Below the pieces are notes generated by a model. The model had not been told where the DNA came from, did not search any database, and worked only from the letters and a program-made list of their open reading frames with translations. Shown piece by piece: positions 26,425-35,685 of a DNA stretch of 64,000 nucleotides. A program made the position numbers and the translations under genes. The stretch covers positions 1 through 64,000 of the forward strand of contig CAVPJQ010000019.1 of assembly GCA_963705495.1 (NCBI GenBank). The letters are read 5' to 3'. The number at the start of each line of letters is the position of its first letter. The first letter of the stretch is position 1. The DNA comes from DATBVX01 sp963705495 (GTDB taxonomy: Bacteria; Pseudomonadota; Gammaproteobacteria; Steroidobacterales; Steroidobacteraceae).

Positions 26425-27492
26425 ATGAAATCGTTCGCAGCCCTCCTTTGGGTGGCTCTGATGTGGGGGACGACGGCGCAAGCCGCCGGCATCTACGACC
26501 TCGAGCTCGTGCCCGTAAAGCCGCAGATCTATCTCATCCGCCGGCCCGACGCACTGCGTCAGCCCGTCGAAGGCAATGTCACCTTCATCGTCAATGAGCA
26601 GGACGTGGTGGTCGTCGATGGCGGCGGCTCACCGCTCGCCGCGACCAATGCCATCCGGCTGATCCGTTCTGTCACCGACAAGCCGGTGTCGACCCTCATC
26701 ACGACTCACTGGCATGGCGATCACAACTTTGGCAACCAGGTCTATCGCACCACGTTTCCCGCGATCCGCATCATCAGCCATGAGGCTACCTACCGGGACA
26801 TGACGGGCCCGCCAATGACCTACATCACCACCTATCCGCAGCAGATCCAGGACTACATGCACGAGCTCGAGGAGGAGGGAAAGCGCAAGCCGCTCTCGGC
26901 GGGCGCGGCGCGCATGCTGGACGATTTGAAGGTCATGTACCTGGCGCTGCAGGGCATCCAAATCACGCCCGCGGACACGACCTTCGATGAGCGCCTGATC
27001 CTGCACCGCGGCCAGCGCGACATCGAGGTGCGCTATTTTGGCAAGGCAAATACCGACGGCGACGCAGCAGTATGGCTGCCACAGGATCGCGTCCTTGTCA
27101 GTGGCGACATCGTCGTGCATCCGATCCCGTATGGCATCGGCAGCTTCCCGCGCGAATGGATCGTGGCACTACGGGCGATCAGTGCGCTGCCTTTCGATAC
27201 GCTCATACCGGGGCATGGCGAGGTGCTGCACGATCGCCTCTACGTCGAGCAACTCGTGAGCATGCTCAACGCGATCCGCGAACAGGTCGCGACATCCGTA
27301 GCCAAGGGGCTCGACCTCGAGGCCACGCGCAAGGCGCTCGACACCTCGAGTTTCGCTTCCGCTTACACGCTCGATGATCCCCAGCGCAAGCAGCTCTTCG
27401 ATTCCTGGTGGGTGCAGCCGATCGCACGCTCTGCCTGGCTCGAGGCACGCGGCGAACCGATCGTGCAGTCCGGTACCGGGTCGAACAACTGA
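26425..27492 (+). CDS. MBL fold metallo-hydrolase, exported
   Basis: The 355-residue protein has a Sec signal (FAALLWVALMWGTTAQAA) and a metallo-beta-lactamase fold. The first metal motif is TTHWHGDHNFG (His95, His97, Asp99, His100). Later ligands are seen in VLVSGDIVVHP and LIPGHGEV. The fold and length fit the quinoprotein-relay/SoxH-like or B-type hydrolases of periplasmic location; true beta-lactamase activity cannot be inferred. GAGG lies 5 bases before the ATG. It stands alone, divergent from the two-component pair. Confidence 0.88.
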   Translation: MKSFAALLWVALMWGTTAQAAGIYDLELVPVKPQIYLIRRPDALRQPVEGNVTFIVNEQDVVVVDGGGSPLAATNAIRLIRSVTDKPVSTLITTHWHGDHNFGNQVYRTTFPAIRIISHEATYRDMTGPPMTYITTYPQQIQDYMHELEEEGKRKPLSAGAARMLDDLKVMYLALQGIQITPADTTFDERLILHRGQRDIEVRYFGKANTDGDAAVWLPQDRVLVSGDIVVHPIPYGIGSFPREWIVALRAISALPFDTLIPGHGEVLHDRLYVEQLVSMLNAIREQVATSVAKGLDLEATRKALDTSSFASAYTLDDPQRKQLFDSWWVQPIARSAWLEARGEPIVQSGTGSNN

Positions 27493-27570
27493 GCCGGTCA
27501 GCGAGCGATTGCTCAGGCAGCCGGATTCGGCGTTGCGCGGTGAGCCGTAGCTGGCCTATGTTCGTGCGCC

Positions 27571-27795
27571 ATGAGTACCCACTTCGCGCAGGCGGGGATG
27601 GTTGGGGTTAACGTACCGATTCCCGTGCCGATGGCATTTCACAGCTTCGGGGGCTGGAAGCGCTCGTTGTTCGGTGCGTTGCACGTGCACGGGCCGGACG
27701 GTGTGCGCTTCTACACGCGCCTGAAGACAGTCACGGCTCGCTGGCCCGGAAGAACGGCAGGTGGAGCCGAATTCAGCATGCCCACGATGGGCTGA
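27571..27795 (+). pseudogene. mmsA remnant (C-terminus of methylmalonate-semialdehyde dehydrogenase)
   Basis: A 74-codon frame holds the exact C-terminal signature of MmsA. Its pieces are GMVGVNVPIPVPMAFHSFGG, WKRSLFGALHVHGPDGVRFY, TRLKTVTARW and the tail GAEFSMPTMG. The intact enzyme is about 500 residues, and everything upstream of about 27595, including the catalytic Cys region, is absent. The flanking sequence upstream shows no trace of it. This is a deletion relic and is not expected to be functional. It runs into the first codons of the CAP gene region. Confidence 0.85.
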
Positions 27796-27817
27796 CTGCA
27801 GTTCGCGCTCTCGATCG

Positions 27818-28675
27818 GTGACACTGGGAATCACACGGGTGTTTCGCGTCGCGTTGCGAGCCGCATGGGCGCTGAGCGCCGCAGCGGCACCGAGCCTTGC
27901 TGCAGGTTCGACGCTCGATGCACTGAACTCGGTTCGCGTCCAGGGCTGCGGTGGCAAGCCGGGCGTGACGATCAAACTGGCTCGCGATGCCGCGCTCAAT
28001 GAAGTCGCTCTCAGGATGGCGAGCGGCGCTGCGCTCGGCGAGGCGGTCGCTGCGGCGCACTTCCATGCAAGACTATCCACTTCGATCTCGATCGCCGGAG
28101 CTCCAGACGAAAAGGCCCTTACTCGCGTGATCGCCGAGCGCTTCTGTGCGGACGTGCTCAACGCGGATTTTGAGCGTGCTGGAGCCTGGGAACGAGGCAA
28201 GGACGTCTGGATCGTGCTCGCGACGCCTTTCACCCTGCCGCAGGCGAAGGATGCCGCCGCGATTCGCAAGCGCGCGCTCGAACTCGTCAACCAAGCTCGT
28301 GCCAAGGCGAGAAAATGCGGCCGGCAGAATTTTGGCGCCGCGCGACCTGTCGGTTTGGACATCAAGCTCGATCGCACTGCGCTCACTCACTCGGAGGACA
28401 TGGCACGGCACGGCCATATGACTCATCGAGGCAGCGATGGCACCAGTGTCGCCGAGCGCGCGGCGCACGCCGGTTACAAGTGGGCCAAGGTCGGCGAAAA
28501 CGTGGCCGCCGGAACGCCCGGCGTGGAAGATGTCATTCAGGGCTGGCTGCAGAGCCCCGAACATTGCGCCAACGTCATGAATCCCGACTTCACGCAGATG
28601 GGCGTCGCCTACGCAGTGAATGCCGCGAGTGAAGACGGTATCTATTGGACGCAGGTCTTCGCGACGCCCCGCTGA
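27818..28675 (+). CDS. CAP (SCP/PR-1-like) domain protein, exported
   Basis: The 285-residue protein starts at GTG 27818 with a signal segment (LRAAWALSAAAAPSLAAG). Its C-terminal 150 residues form a bacterial CAP domain. This shows LELVNQARAKARKCG, ALTHSEDMARHGHMTHRGSD, KVGENVAAGTPGVEDVIQGW and NVMNPDFTQMGVAYA, including the family's His/Glu positions. The N-terminal 120 residues are less conserved and may be a second, degenerate repeat of the same fold. CAP proteins are secreted and of varied, mostly unknown function. Confidence 0.85.
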   Translation: MTLGITRVFRVALRAAWALSAAAAPSLAAGSTLDALNSVRVQGCGGKPGVTIKLARDAALNEVALRMASGAALGEAVAAAHFHARLSTSISIAGAPDEKALTRVIAERFCADVLNADFERAGAWERGKDVWIVLATPFTLPQAKDAAAIRKRALELVNQARAKARKCGRQNFGAARPVGLDIKLDRTALTHSEDMARHGHMTHRGSDGTSVAERAAHAGYKWAKVGENVAAGTPGVEDVIQGWLQSPEHCANVMNPDFTQMGVAYAVNAASEDGIYWTQVFATPR

Positions 28676-28693
28676 GTGAACCTGCAAGGGCAA

Positions 28694-29875
28694 CTACGTC
28701 CCGCTTTTCGCGACGGCGGAGGCGTCGGGTCGACCTGCATTGATTCCCGCGCGGCTCGTGAGATAGACGGCATAAGTGCCGAGCCAGTGACTGCCGACAT
28801 ATGAAACGTGCAGCACCGCGGGGAGGCCGACCTGTCGATGCAGCGCTGCCACGATCAGCAGCACATTCACGCGCACATCGTTCTGCGACAGCGCGCTCGC
28901 GATTCCATCCAGCATCCAGGCACGGCTGAGATTGAGTCCGTCGATATGAGCGAGCTTCGGATCGTTGCGATCGGTGACGACTGCGGGCTTCAACCACTCG
29001 GTTGGATCGGCGCTAGCCAGGGTGGGGAAAAAGCGTCCCAGCCAGCGCGAGAACCCCTTGCGGTCGAGCACGCGGCGCATGAAATCAGCCTCGGCCAGGC
29101 AAGGGGACAGGAAATCCGTGCCGGATGGTTCGAAAGCGAGCGGACATTTCTTGTCCTGCGAATAGAACTGCCCGGCCTTGACTGCGAGCAGTTCGCGCAT
29201 CTGGGCATCGCCGGAGACGAGGGCCCAGTCCCACATCAGCCCGAATGAAAGCGCAGTCTGGCTGTGCTCGCCGCTGCGAACCGGGTAGACCAGTTGTGGC
29301 AACCACTCTTTCAATTGGACAGCGGCCGCTGCCTCGAGCGGCTCGAGCGCGGCGAGCCACTCGCGCCCTTGAGGATCCTCCCACTCGCGCAGTTCCGCGG
29401 CGAGCCGCAGCAGCCAGGCGAGCCCGTAGGGACGCTCGAACGCCTCGCGCCCTTCGCCTTCGAGGTAGGTGACCTCGCCGGCAATGTTTTCGGTGGTGAG
29501 GCTGCGCGCGAGCTCAGCCCGCGCCACGGTTACGAACGGCGCATCCGGATACAGGCGCACCAGCCGCGCCAGCAGCCAGTGTCCATGCACGGCCGAATGC
29601 CAGTCATAACAACCGTAGAACGCCGGAGTCAGCTCCCGTGGCGGGCGCGCATCCGCATCGCTGTTCAGCACGTGCGCAATCTTGTTTGGATACTCGCGAT
29701 GCAGGCACGCAAGCGCGAGCTCGGCGAAGTGCCCGGCCGCTTCCACATCGAGCGGCTTGGGCAGCGGTATGGCGACTTTCGACTTGACCCGGTTCGAGAC
29801 GACCGTGGCAGCGGTCGCAGCGCTCGCAACCGCGGCGGCCGCCGTCAGAAGAATCAGGCTGGCAAAGCGGCGCAT
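28694..29875 (-). CDS. DUF2891 family protein, exported
   Basis: The protein of about 393 residues has a signal segment (FASLILLTAAAAVASAATA) and the DUF2891 hallmark YGCYDWHSAVHGHWLLARLV near residue 85. Further conserved parts are YPVRSGEHSQTALSFGLMWD and FLSPCLAEADFMRRVL. It looks like an all-alpha barrel of the kind seen in glycoside-hydrolase-like proteins, but the function is unknown. ATG 29875 is chosen; a TTG at 29902 is also in frame. It converges with the CAP gene (18 bp). The 281-bp gap before the RND operon holds nothing I can identify. Confidence 0.85.
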   Translation of the reverse strand: MRRFASLILLTAAAAVASAATAATVVSNRVKSKVAIPLPKPLDVEAAGHFAELALACLHREYPNKIAHVLNSDADARPPRELTPAFYGCYDWHSAVHGHWLLARLVRLYPDAPFVTVARAELARSLTTENIAGEVTYLEGEGREAFERPYGLAWLLRLAAELREWEDPQGREWLAALEPLEAAAAVQLKEWLPQLVYPVRSGEHSQTALSFGLMWDWALVSGDAQMRELLAVKAGQFYSQDKKCPLAFEPSGTDFLSPCLAEADFMRRVLDRKGFSRWLGRFFPTLASADPTEWLKPAVVTDRNDPKLAHIDGLNLSRAWMLDGIASALSQNDVRVNVLLIVAALHRQVGLPAVLHVSYVGSHWLGTYAVYLTSRAGINAGRPDASAVAKSGT

Positions 29876-30156
29876 CGCGCGATTATGCGATTTCGGACTC
29901 AACCACGGTATCTCCCTGCTGTCGATTTGCCGGCGAGCACAACGACTATCTTGCGTGGACCGCGTGCCTGGGCCGTGTGTTCAGCTCTGCCGCAACGACG
30001 GCAGTCGCGCCGTATTGATGAGGTGCGTTTTGTCCGCAATTTGCAGCGGCTTGCACCCGCGTCGTAGCCAGAGGCGCAATTTTTACTGCGGCGCGCTAAA
30101 CTTCGCGGCCCTGTGCCACGCTATGTGGCGTCCCGACAACGACAGCTGAGAACAGC

Positions 30157-31407
30157 GTGAACGCGCAGCCCGAACAGGATTTCGAACTCCGCAAGGTTTC
30201 CTCCATGAACCGCGATCAGGTGCCTGCCCAGGCTCGTTCATACCAGGACCGCAGCCTCAGGGGACGCCTGCAGAGGATCAGGGACATTCCGCCGAAATGG
30301 TGGGTGGCTGGGTTCGTTGTCATGGTGGTCGCGATCGCGCTGATCTGGGCGAAGCAGCACTTCTCGTCGGCGGCGCCGAAAGTTGCGCCGCTGATGCAGC
30401 AATCCACACCGCTGGTCACCGTGATCACGCCACGGGTGATGCCAGTGACGGCGAGCGTCACTTTCAGCGGCACGATCTTCGCCCGCTATGACGTGCCGAT
30501 CGGCGCCGAGGGCGAAGCCGGTCGCATTATCGCCATCTACGTGGAGGCCGGTGATCAGGTCAAGAGCGGACAAATCATGGCGAAGCTCGACCAATCGGTC
30601 CTGCTGCCGCAGTTAAAGCGCCTGGCCGCGTCACTCGAGGAAGCACGTGCGCAAGCCGCGTTGTCCCAGGCAGAGTACGGACGTGCAAAGGGGGTCGAGG
30701 CCGCGGGTGCACTGTCCGCAGAAGAGATTGAGAGGCGCAGGGCCGCTTCGGTTACCGACGAAGCGCGCGTCAACGTCGCAGCAGCGCAGCTCGCGGAAAT
30801 GCAGGCACGCCTCGATCGGACGGTAATTCGAGCCCAGGCCGACGGCCTGGTGCTGACGCGCACGGCCGAACTCGGTCAGACCGCAGCTCCGGGCGGTGAG
30901 CCGCTGTTCCGACTGGCGCGTGGCGGTGAGATCGAAATGCGCGGCTCGCTCGCGGAACAGGATTTTGCGCGCATACGGCTCGACCAACCGGCGCAGGTCT
31001 ATCTGACCGGATATGCCACACCCTTCAGTGGCAAGGTGCGCCTGCTCGGTGCCGTCATCGATCCGAAAACCCGACTAGGCGAAGTGCGCATCGCGCTCGA
31101 GGCGAATCCGGCCTTACGGCCCGGTGCATTCGCACGCGGTCAGGTTGTAGTGGGCGAGGCAACGCGCCCCGTGCTGCCGCAGACCGCGGTTCTGTCCGAT
31201 CTCAAGGGCAGTTACGTCTATGTCGTCAACGGCAGCAACAAGATCGAGCGCCGTGCAGTGCGCGTCGCCGACACAACACTCGGCGGGGTGGTCATCGGTG
31301 AGGGTCTCGAGGGCAGCGAAAAGGTAATCGCGATGGCAGGCGGGTTCCTTCGCGAAGGCGAGGCAGTTGAACTCGCCCCGCAAACTGCACAGCAGGCCGG
31401 CAAATGA
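30157..31407 (+). CDS. RND efflux periplasmic adaptor subunit
   Basis: The 416-residue membrane-fusion protein has one N-terminal membrane anchor (WWVAGFVVMVVAIALIWA). The split biotinyl-lipoyl halves are EAGRIIAIYVEAGDQVKSGQ and TVIRAQADGLVLTRTAELGQ, with an alpha-hairpin between them and beta-barrel and MP domains after. It links the RND pump to an outer-membrane channel. GTG 30157 is annotated; ATG 30205 is an alternative without a ribosome site. It overlaps the permease gene by 4 bp (ATGA). Confidence 0.92.
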   Translation: MNAQPEQDFELRKVSSMNRDQVPAQARSYQDRSLRGRLQRIRDIPPKWWVAGFVVMVVAIALIWAKQHFSSAAPKVAPLMQQSTPLVTVITPRVMPVTASVTFSGTIFARYDVPIGAEGEAGRIIAIYVEAGDQVKSGQIMAKLDQSVLLPQLKRLAASLEEARAQAALSQAEYGRAKGVEAAGALSAEEIERRRAASVTDEARVNVAAAQLAEMQARLDRTVIRAQADGLVLTRTAELGQTAAPGGEPLFRLARGGEIEMRGSLAEQDFARIRLDQPAQVYLTGYATPFSGKVRLLGAVIDPKTRLGEVRIALEANPALRPGAFARGQVVVGEATRPVLPQTAVLSDLKGSYVYVVNGSNKIERRAVRVADTTLGGVVIGEGLEGSEKVIAMAGGFLREGEAVELAPQTAQQAGK

Positions 31408-34400
31408 TCAAGAACATCTCGGCGTGGGCCATCAAGCACCCGGTACCCCCGGTAGTGCTGTTCGTCGTGTTGTTCTTTCTGGGCATCGTCGCGTTCATCC
31501 GCTTGCCCATCAACCTGAGCCCGGACATTTCCTTTCCGCTGGTCGAGGTCACGGTCAATCAGCCGGGCGCGGCACCGACCGAGATCGAGACCCAGATCAT
31601 CCAGAAGATCGAAGGCTCGGTAGCGAGCGTCGGTAACGTCAAGAACATCACCTCCGCGGCGCTCGAAGGCGCTGCATTCGTCTACATCGAGTTCCAGATC
31701 GGTACACCAGTCGACCGTGCAGTGACCGATGTGCGCGATGCCGTTTCCAAGGTGCGCAGCAATCTGCCCGAAGGCATCGAAGAGCCTCTGGTACAGCGCA
31801 TCGATGTCGAGGGCGGAGCGTTCGTCTACTACGCCGTCAGCACCACCGACATGACGGAAGAAGAGCTCAGCTGGTTCGTCGACAACGCCGTCACCAAGCG
31901 CTTGCTCGCCGTGAACGGCGTGGCACAGGTGCAGCGCGGCGGCGGTGTCGATCGCGAGATCCGCGTCGAGCTCGATCCGGCACGGATGCAGGCGCTCGGG
32001 CTCACCGCAGTGGATGTCAACCAGCAGCTGCGGCAAATCAACCTCGACGCGCCGGGTGGGCGCCTGCAGGTCGGCGGTGGGGAACAGTCGATCCGCGTAC
32101 TCGGCGGGGCACACACCGCGCTGCAGCTCGGGCAGACGCGTATCTATCTGCCCGGCGGGCGGGTGGCACGCTTGAGCGATATCGCGGAAGTGCGCGATGG
32201 CGTCGCCGAAATCCGCAGCGTCTCGCGGCTCAACGGCCGCACGGCGACAACGTTCGGCGTGTTCCGGTCCAAGGGCTCCTCCGACGTGACTGTGATGGAC
32301 CTCGTCACGCGCGAGATCGACAAGATCGGCAAGGAATTCCCGCAGGTGAAGCTGAAGGCCGTCTTCACGACCGTCGACTACACCAAGCGCATGTTCTCAT
32401 CCGCGATCGAGGCGCTGATCGAGGGCTCGATCCTGGCGGTAGCGGTGGTCTGGTTCTTCCTGCGCGATTGGCGTGCCACGGCGATCTCGGCACTCGCAAT
32501 TCCGTTGTCGGCCATACCGACCTTCGCGTTCATGCAGTGGATGGGCTTCACCCTGAACCAGGTGAGTCTCCTCGCCCTGTCCCTGGTGGCCGGCGTGCTG
32601 GTGGACGATGCGATCGTGGAAATCGAGAACATCGTGCGTCACATGCGTATGGGCAAGACGGGCTACAAGGCGGCGCTCGAAGCAGCCGACGAAATCGGCC
32701 TCGCGGTTGTCGCCACGTCTGCGACCATCATCGCGGTATTCCTGCCGGTCAGCTTCATGCCCGGCATCACCGGCCAGTACTTCATCCAGTTCGGCCTCAC
32801 CGTCGCGGCAGCCGTCTTCTTTTCGTTGCTGGTCGCGCGTCTCATCACGCCGGTCGTCGCCGCCTATACGCTCAAGTCGGAGAACGTCAAGGTCCACGGC
32901 GACGGACCGATCATGACCTGGTATCTGAAGACCTTGCGCTGGTGTGTCAATCACCGCTGGCGCACGCTCGCCGGTGGCACCGCGTTTTTCATTCTTTCGC
33001 TCGTCGTGCTCGCGATGGTGCCCACGTCGTTCATTCCGGAGGCTGATTTCGCAAGCTCCCAGCTCAACATCGAGTTGCCCCCGGGCGTTCAGCTCGAAGA
33101 GACCGCCGGGGTATCCGCTGCAGCGTACGAAGTCCTGAGGCAGCAGCCCGAAGTGACCGACGTCGTTGAGAGCATCGGCGCCGACCAGACCGGCGAGGTA
33201 CGCATCGCCAATCTCTACGTTTCCCTGGTACCGCGCGAGGACCGCAAGCTCTCGCAGCAACGGTGGGAGGAGCGCGTCATCAAGGAACTGCGCAGAATTC
33301 CGGACGCCCGCATCAACTTCCAGAAGCAATCGGGTGGCGGCTACGGGCGCGACATCACCATCTACCTGACTGGCGATGATCCGGCGCTGGTCGACCGTAC
33401 CGCGCGCCAGGTCGTGGAAGAGATGCGCACCCTGAAGGAGCTGCGCGAACCACGGATCAACGGCGACCTGCCACGTCCCGAGATCATCATCCGGCCGCGC
33501 CTGGACCTCGCCGCCGAGCTCGGCGTGAGCGTCGCGAGCATCAGCCAGACCATCCGTATCGCGACGCTGGGAGACCTGCCGCAGAATGCGCCCAAGTTCT
33601 CCCTGTCCGATCGGCAGATTCCGATTCGCGTCAGCCTGGTGGAGAGCGCACGGCGCGATCTCGGTACGCTGGAGAACCTCCCGGTACCGACCGCGTCCGG
33701 AACACCAGTGCCACTGAAAGCCGTCGCCGACATCAGCTTCGGCGAAGGGCCAGTGCGAGTACGACGCTACAACCAGAGCCGTCGTATCGCCCTCGAGGCC
33801 GATCTCAATGGCGTGGAGCTGGGCGAGGGACTGAAGAAGATCTACGCGCTTCCCACCCTGAGCAACCTGCCGGCGGGCGTGCGCAAGGTGGAAGTTGGTG
33901 ATGCGGAAGTGATGCGTGAACTGTTCGCCAACTTCGCGATCGCCATGTTCACCGGCGTGCTGATGGTGTTCGCGGTGCTGGTGCTGCTGTTCGCGCGCGT
34001 ATTCCAGCCCATCACGATTCTCTCCGCCCTGCCCCTGTCGATCGGCGGCGCCGCCGTCGCCTTGCTTCTCGTGGGATTCCCGCTGTCGCTCCCCGTCGTG
34101 ATCGGTTTCCTGATGCTGATGGGCATCGTCGCGAAGAATTCCATCCTGCTGGTGGATTTCGCGATCGAGGAGATGCGCGCCGGCAAGGACCGGATGACGG
34201 CCCTGCTCGAAGCGGGCCACAAGCGCGCACGCCCGATCGTGATGACCACGGTCGCGATGGTGGCGGGCATGTTGCCGGTCGCGATTGGAATCCACGGCGA
34301 CAACTCGTTCCGCGCACCGATGGCGGTCGCGGTGATGGGCGGTCTCATCACGTCCACGGCGCTGACCCTGGTGATCGTGCCCGCGGTATTCACCTTGATC

Positions 34401-34487
34401 GATGACATCGAACGCTGGCTCGGACCGAAGGTCTCGCGTGTGCTCACGGCGCATCCGGAACCGGTGCCGAGTCCGAATCCGCGCTAG
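31404..34487 (+). CDS. RND efflux permease (HAE-1-like)
   Basis: The 1027-residue inner-membrane pump has the usual 12-TM duplicated layout with two large periplasmic loops. Proton-relay residues are intact: the TM4 aspartate pair in GVLVDDAIVEIEN and the TM10 lysine in GIVAKNSILLVDFA. It should export drugs, metals or lipophilic compounds with the adaptor encoded upstream. No outer-membrane channel gene is nearby, so a TolC-like protein from elsewhere is needed. It ends 39 bp before the Gfo/Idh gene. Confidence 0.95.
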   Translation: MIKNISAWAIKHPVPPVVLFVVLFFLGIVAFIRLPINLSPDISFPLVEVTVNQPGAAPTEIETQIIQKIEGSVASVGNVKNITSAALEGAAFVYIEFQIGTPVDRAVTDVRDAVSKVRSNLPEGIEEPLVQRIDVEGGAFVYYAVSTTDMTEEELSWFVDNAVTKRLLAVNGVAQVQRGGGVDREIRVELDPARMQALGLTAVDVNQQLRQINLDAPGGRLQVGGGEQSIRVLGGAHTALQLGQTRIYLPGGRVARLSDIAEVRDGVAEIRSVSRLNGRTATTFGVFRSKGSSDVTVMDLVTREIDKIGKEFPQVKLKAVFTTVDYTKRMFSSAIEALIEGSILAVAVVWFFLRDWRATAISALAIPLSAIPTFAFMQWMGFTLNQVSLLALSLVAGVLVDDAIVEIENIVRHMRMGKTGYKAALEAADEIGLAVVATSATIIAVFLPVSFMPGITGQYFIQFGLTVAAAVFFSLLVARLITPVVAAYTLKSENVKVHGDGPIMTWYLKTLRWCVNHRWRTLAGGTAFFILSLVVLAMVPTSFIPEADFASSQLNIELPPGVQLEETAGVSAAAYEVLRQQPEVTDVVESIGADQTGEVRIANLYVSLVPREDRKLSQQRWEERVIKELRRIPDARINFQKQSGGGYGRDITIYLTGDDPALVDRTARQVVEEMRTLKELREPRINGDLPRPEIIIRPRLDLAAELGVSVASISQTIRIATLGDLPQNAPKFSLSDRQIPIRVSLVESARRDLGTLENLPVPTASGTPVPLKAVADISFGEGPVRVRRYNQSRRIALEADLNGVELGEGLKKIYALPTLSNLPAGVRKVEVGDAEVMRELFANFAIAMFTGVLMVFAVLVLLFARVFQPITILSALPLSIGGAAVALLLVGFPLSLPVVIGFLMLMGIVAKNSILLVDFAIEEMRAGKDRMTALLEAGHKRARPIVMTTVAMVAGMLPVAIGIHGDNSFRAPMAVAVMGGLITSTALTLVIVPAVFTLIDDIERWLGPKVSRVLTAHPEPVPSPNPR

Positions 34488-34526
34488 TCACCGTACAATT
34501 TCTCCGTAGCCACCGAGGCGCATTGC

Positions 34527-35633
34527 ATGGGCATGCAGACTCGCCGACAGTTCGTGCGCGCCGGCGCGGCCATCGCTGCCGCCGCGCCCTTCATCAGCAC
34601 CAGCGTCACGCGCGCACTCGCGGAATCGTCGCGCAAGAAACTCGGCTGGGCCATCTGCGGGCTCGGCAAACTCAGCGCCGAGCAGATCGCCCCTGCGCTG
34701 CTCAAGACGCAGAACTGCCGGTTGGCGGGCCTCATCACGGACTCGCCCGACAAGGCGGCGCGCTGGAAAACCCGATACGGCATCCCGGATCGCAACGTCT
34801 ACACCTACGACACGATGGAGCGGATGGCCGATAACCCTGATATCGACGTCGTCTACATCGTCACGCCTAACGCGCTTCACCTGCCGCACACGCTCGCAGC
34901 CGCCAAGGCTGGCAAGCATGTGTATTGCGAGAAGCCGATGGAGATCTCCACGGAGCGCTGCGACGCCATGATGGCGGCGTGCAAGGCCGCAGATCGCATG
35001 CTGGGCATCGCCTATCGACTGCAGTACGAGCCCAACAATCTCGAGTGCGTGAGAATCGCCCGGGAAAAGGAGCTGGGTGCCGTCAAGATCGTCGAGGCCG
35101 GTTTCTGCATTTCGGTGGGTGATCCCAACCAGTGGCGACTCAAGCGTGCACTGGCCGGGGGCGGTGCATTGATGGACGTCGGCGTCTACGCCGTGCAGGC
35201 CATGCGCTACCTCACGGGTGAGGAGCCGATCCTCATCTCGGCGACCGAGTCCAAGACCGATCCGGTGAAATTCGCGGAGGTCGATGAATCAATAGTCTGG
35301 CAGGCAAAATTTCCCGGTGGGGCGCTCGCGTACTGTTCCGCGAGTTACAACGCGCATGGCATCGCGCGTTTCAGGGCCCAGGCAGAGCACGGCTGGTTCG
35401 AGCTCGATCCGGCCTTCTACTACGGTGGCATTCGCGGGCGGCGCAGCGATGGCAAGGAGATCAACCTGCCGGGTGGCGACCAGTTCGCAGTGGAAATGGA
35501 TGAGTTTGCGCGCTGCATCCTGGAGCACAGACCCCCGGTCAAGGTCTCCGGCGAGGATGGATTGCGCGACGTGAAGATCATGCTCGCGATCTACGAATCC
35601 ATCCGCATCGGCGCCGCCGTCAAGCTCACTTAA
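34527..35633 (+). CDS. Gfo/Idh/MocA oxidoreductase with Tat signal (GFOR-like)
   Basis: The 368-residue protein begins MGMQTRRQFVRAG, a textbook twin-arginine motif, then AAIAAAAPFI. The Rossmann NAD(P) domain follows (LGWAICGLGKLSAEQIAPAL), then the family motif VYCEKPMEISTERCD with the catalytic EKP lysine, and a GFO_IDH C-terminal domain (GALMDVGVYAVQAMRYL). Periplasmic glucose-fructose oxidoreductase has the same design: tightly bound NADP and Tat export. The sugar substrate is unknown. The A-tract after its stop belongs to the terminator of the opposite gene. Confidence 0.92.
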   Translation: MGMQTRRQFVRAGAAIAAAAPFISTSVTRALAESSRKKLGWAICGLGKLSAEQIAPALLKTQNCRLAGLITDSPDKAARWKTRYGIPDRNVYTYDTMERMADNPDIDVVYIVTPNALHLPHTLAAAKAGKHVYCEKPMEISTERCDAMMAACKAADRMLGIAYRLQYEPNNLECVRIAREKELGAVKIVEAGFCISVGDPNQWRLKRALAGGGALMDVGVYAVQAMRYLTGEEPILISATESKTDPVKFAEVDESIVWQAKFPGGALAYCSASYNAHGIARFRAQAEHGWFELDPAFYYGGIRGRRSDGKEINLPGGDQFAVEMDEFARCILEHRPPVKVSGEDGLRDVKIMLAIYESIRIGAAVKLT

Positions 35634-35663
35634 AAAAAAAGCGGCGGGCACGACGCCCGCCGC
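35634..35663 (-). terminator. Rho-independent terminator of the TonB receptor gene
   Basis: A perfect 9-bp GC stem (35641-35649 with 35655-35663, loop ACGAC) is followed on the minus strand by a run of T (A-run 35633-35640 on plus). It lies 23 bp past the receptor stop and is oriented to end minus-strand transcription. It may also block read-through from the Gfo/Idh gene. Confidence 0.9.
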
Positions 35664-35685
35664 TGAATCAGCTGGTTAGTCACGG

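Noticed and set aside
32397..34454. 685-residue antisense frame opposite the RND permease
   Set aside because: Composition is His/Asp/Arg-rich with no motif, typical of high-GC shadow frames; the sense gene is certain.
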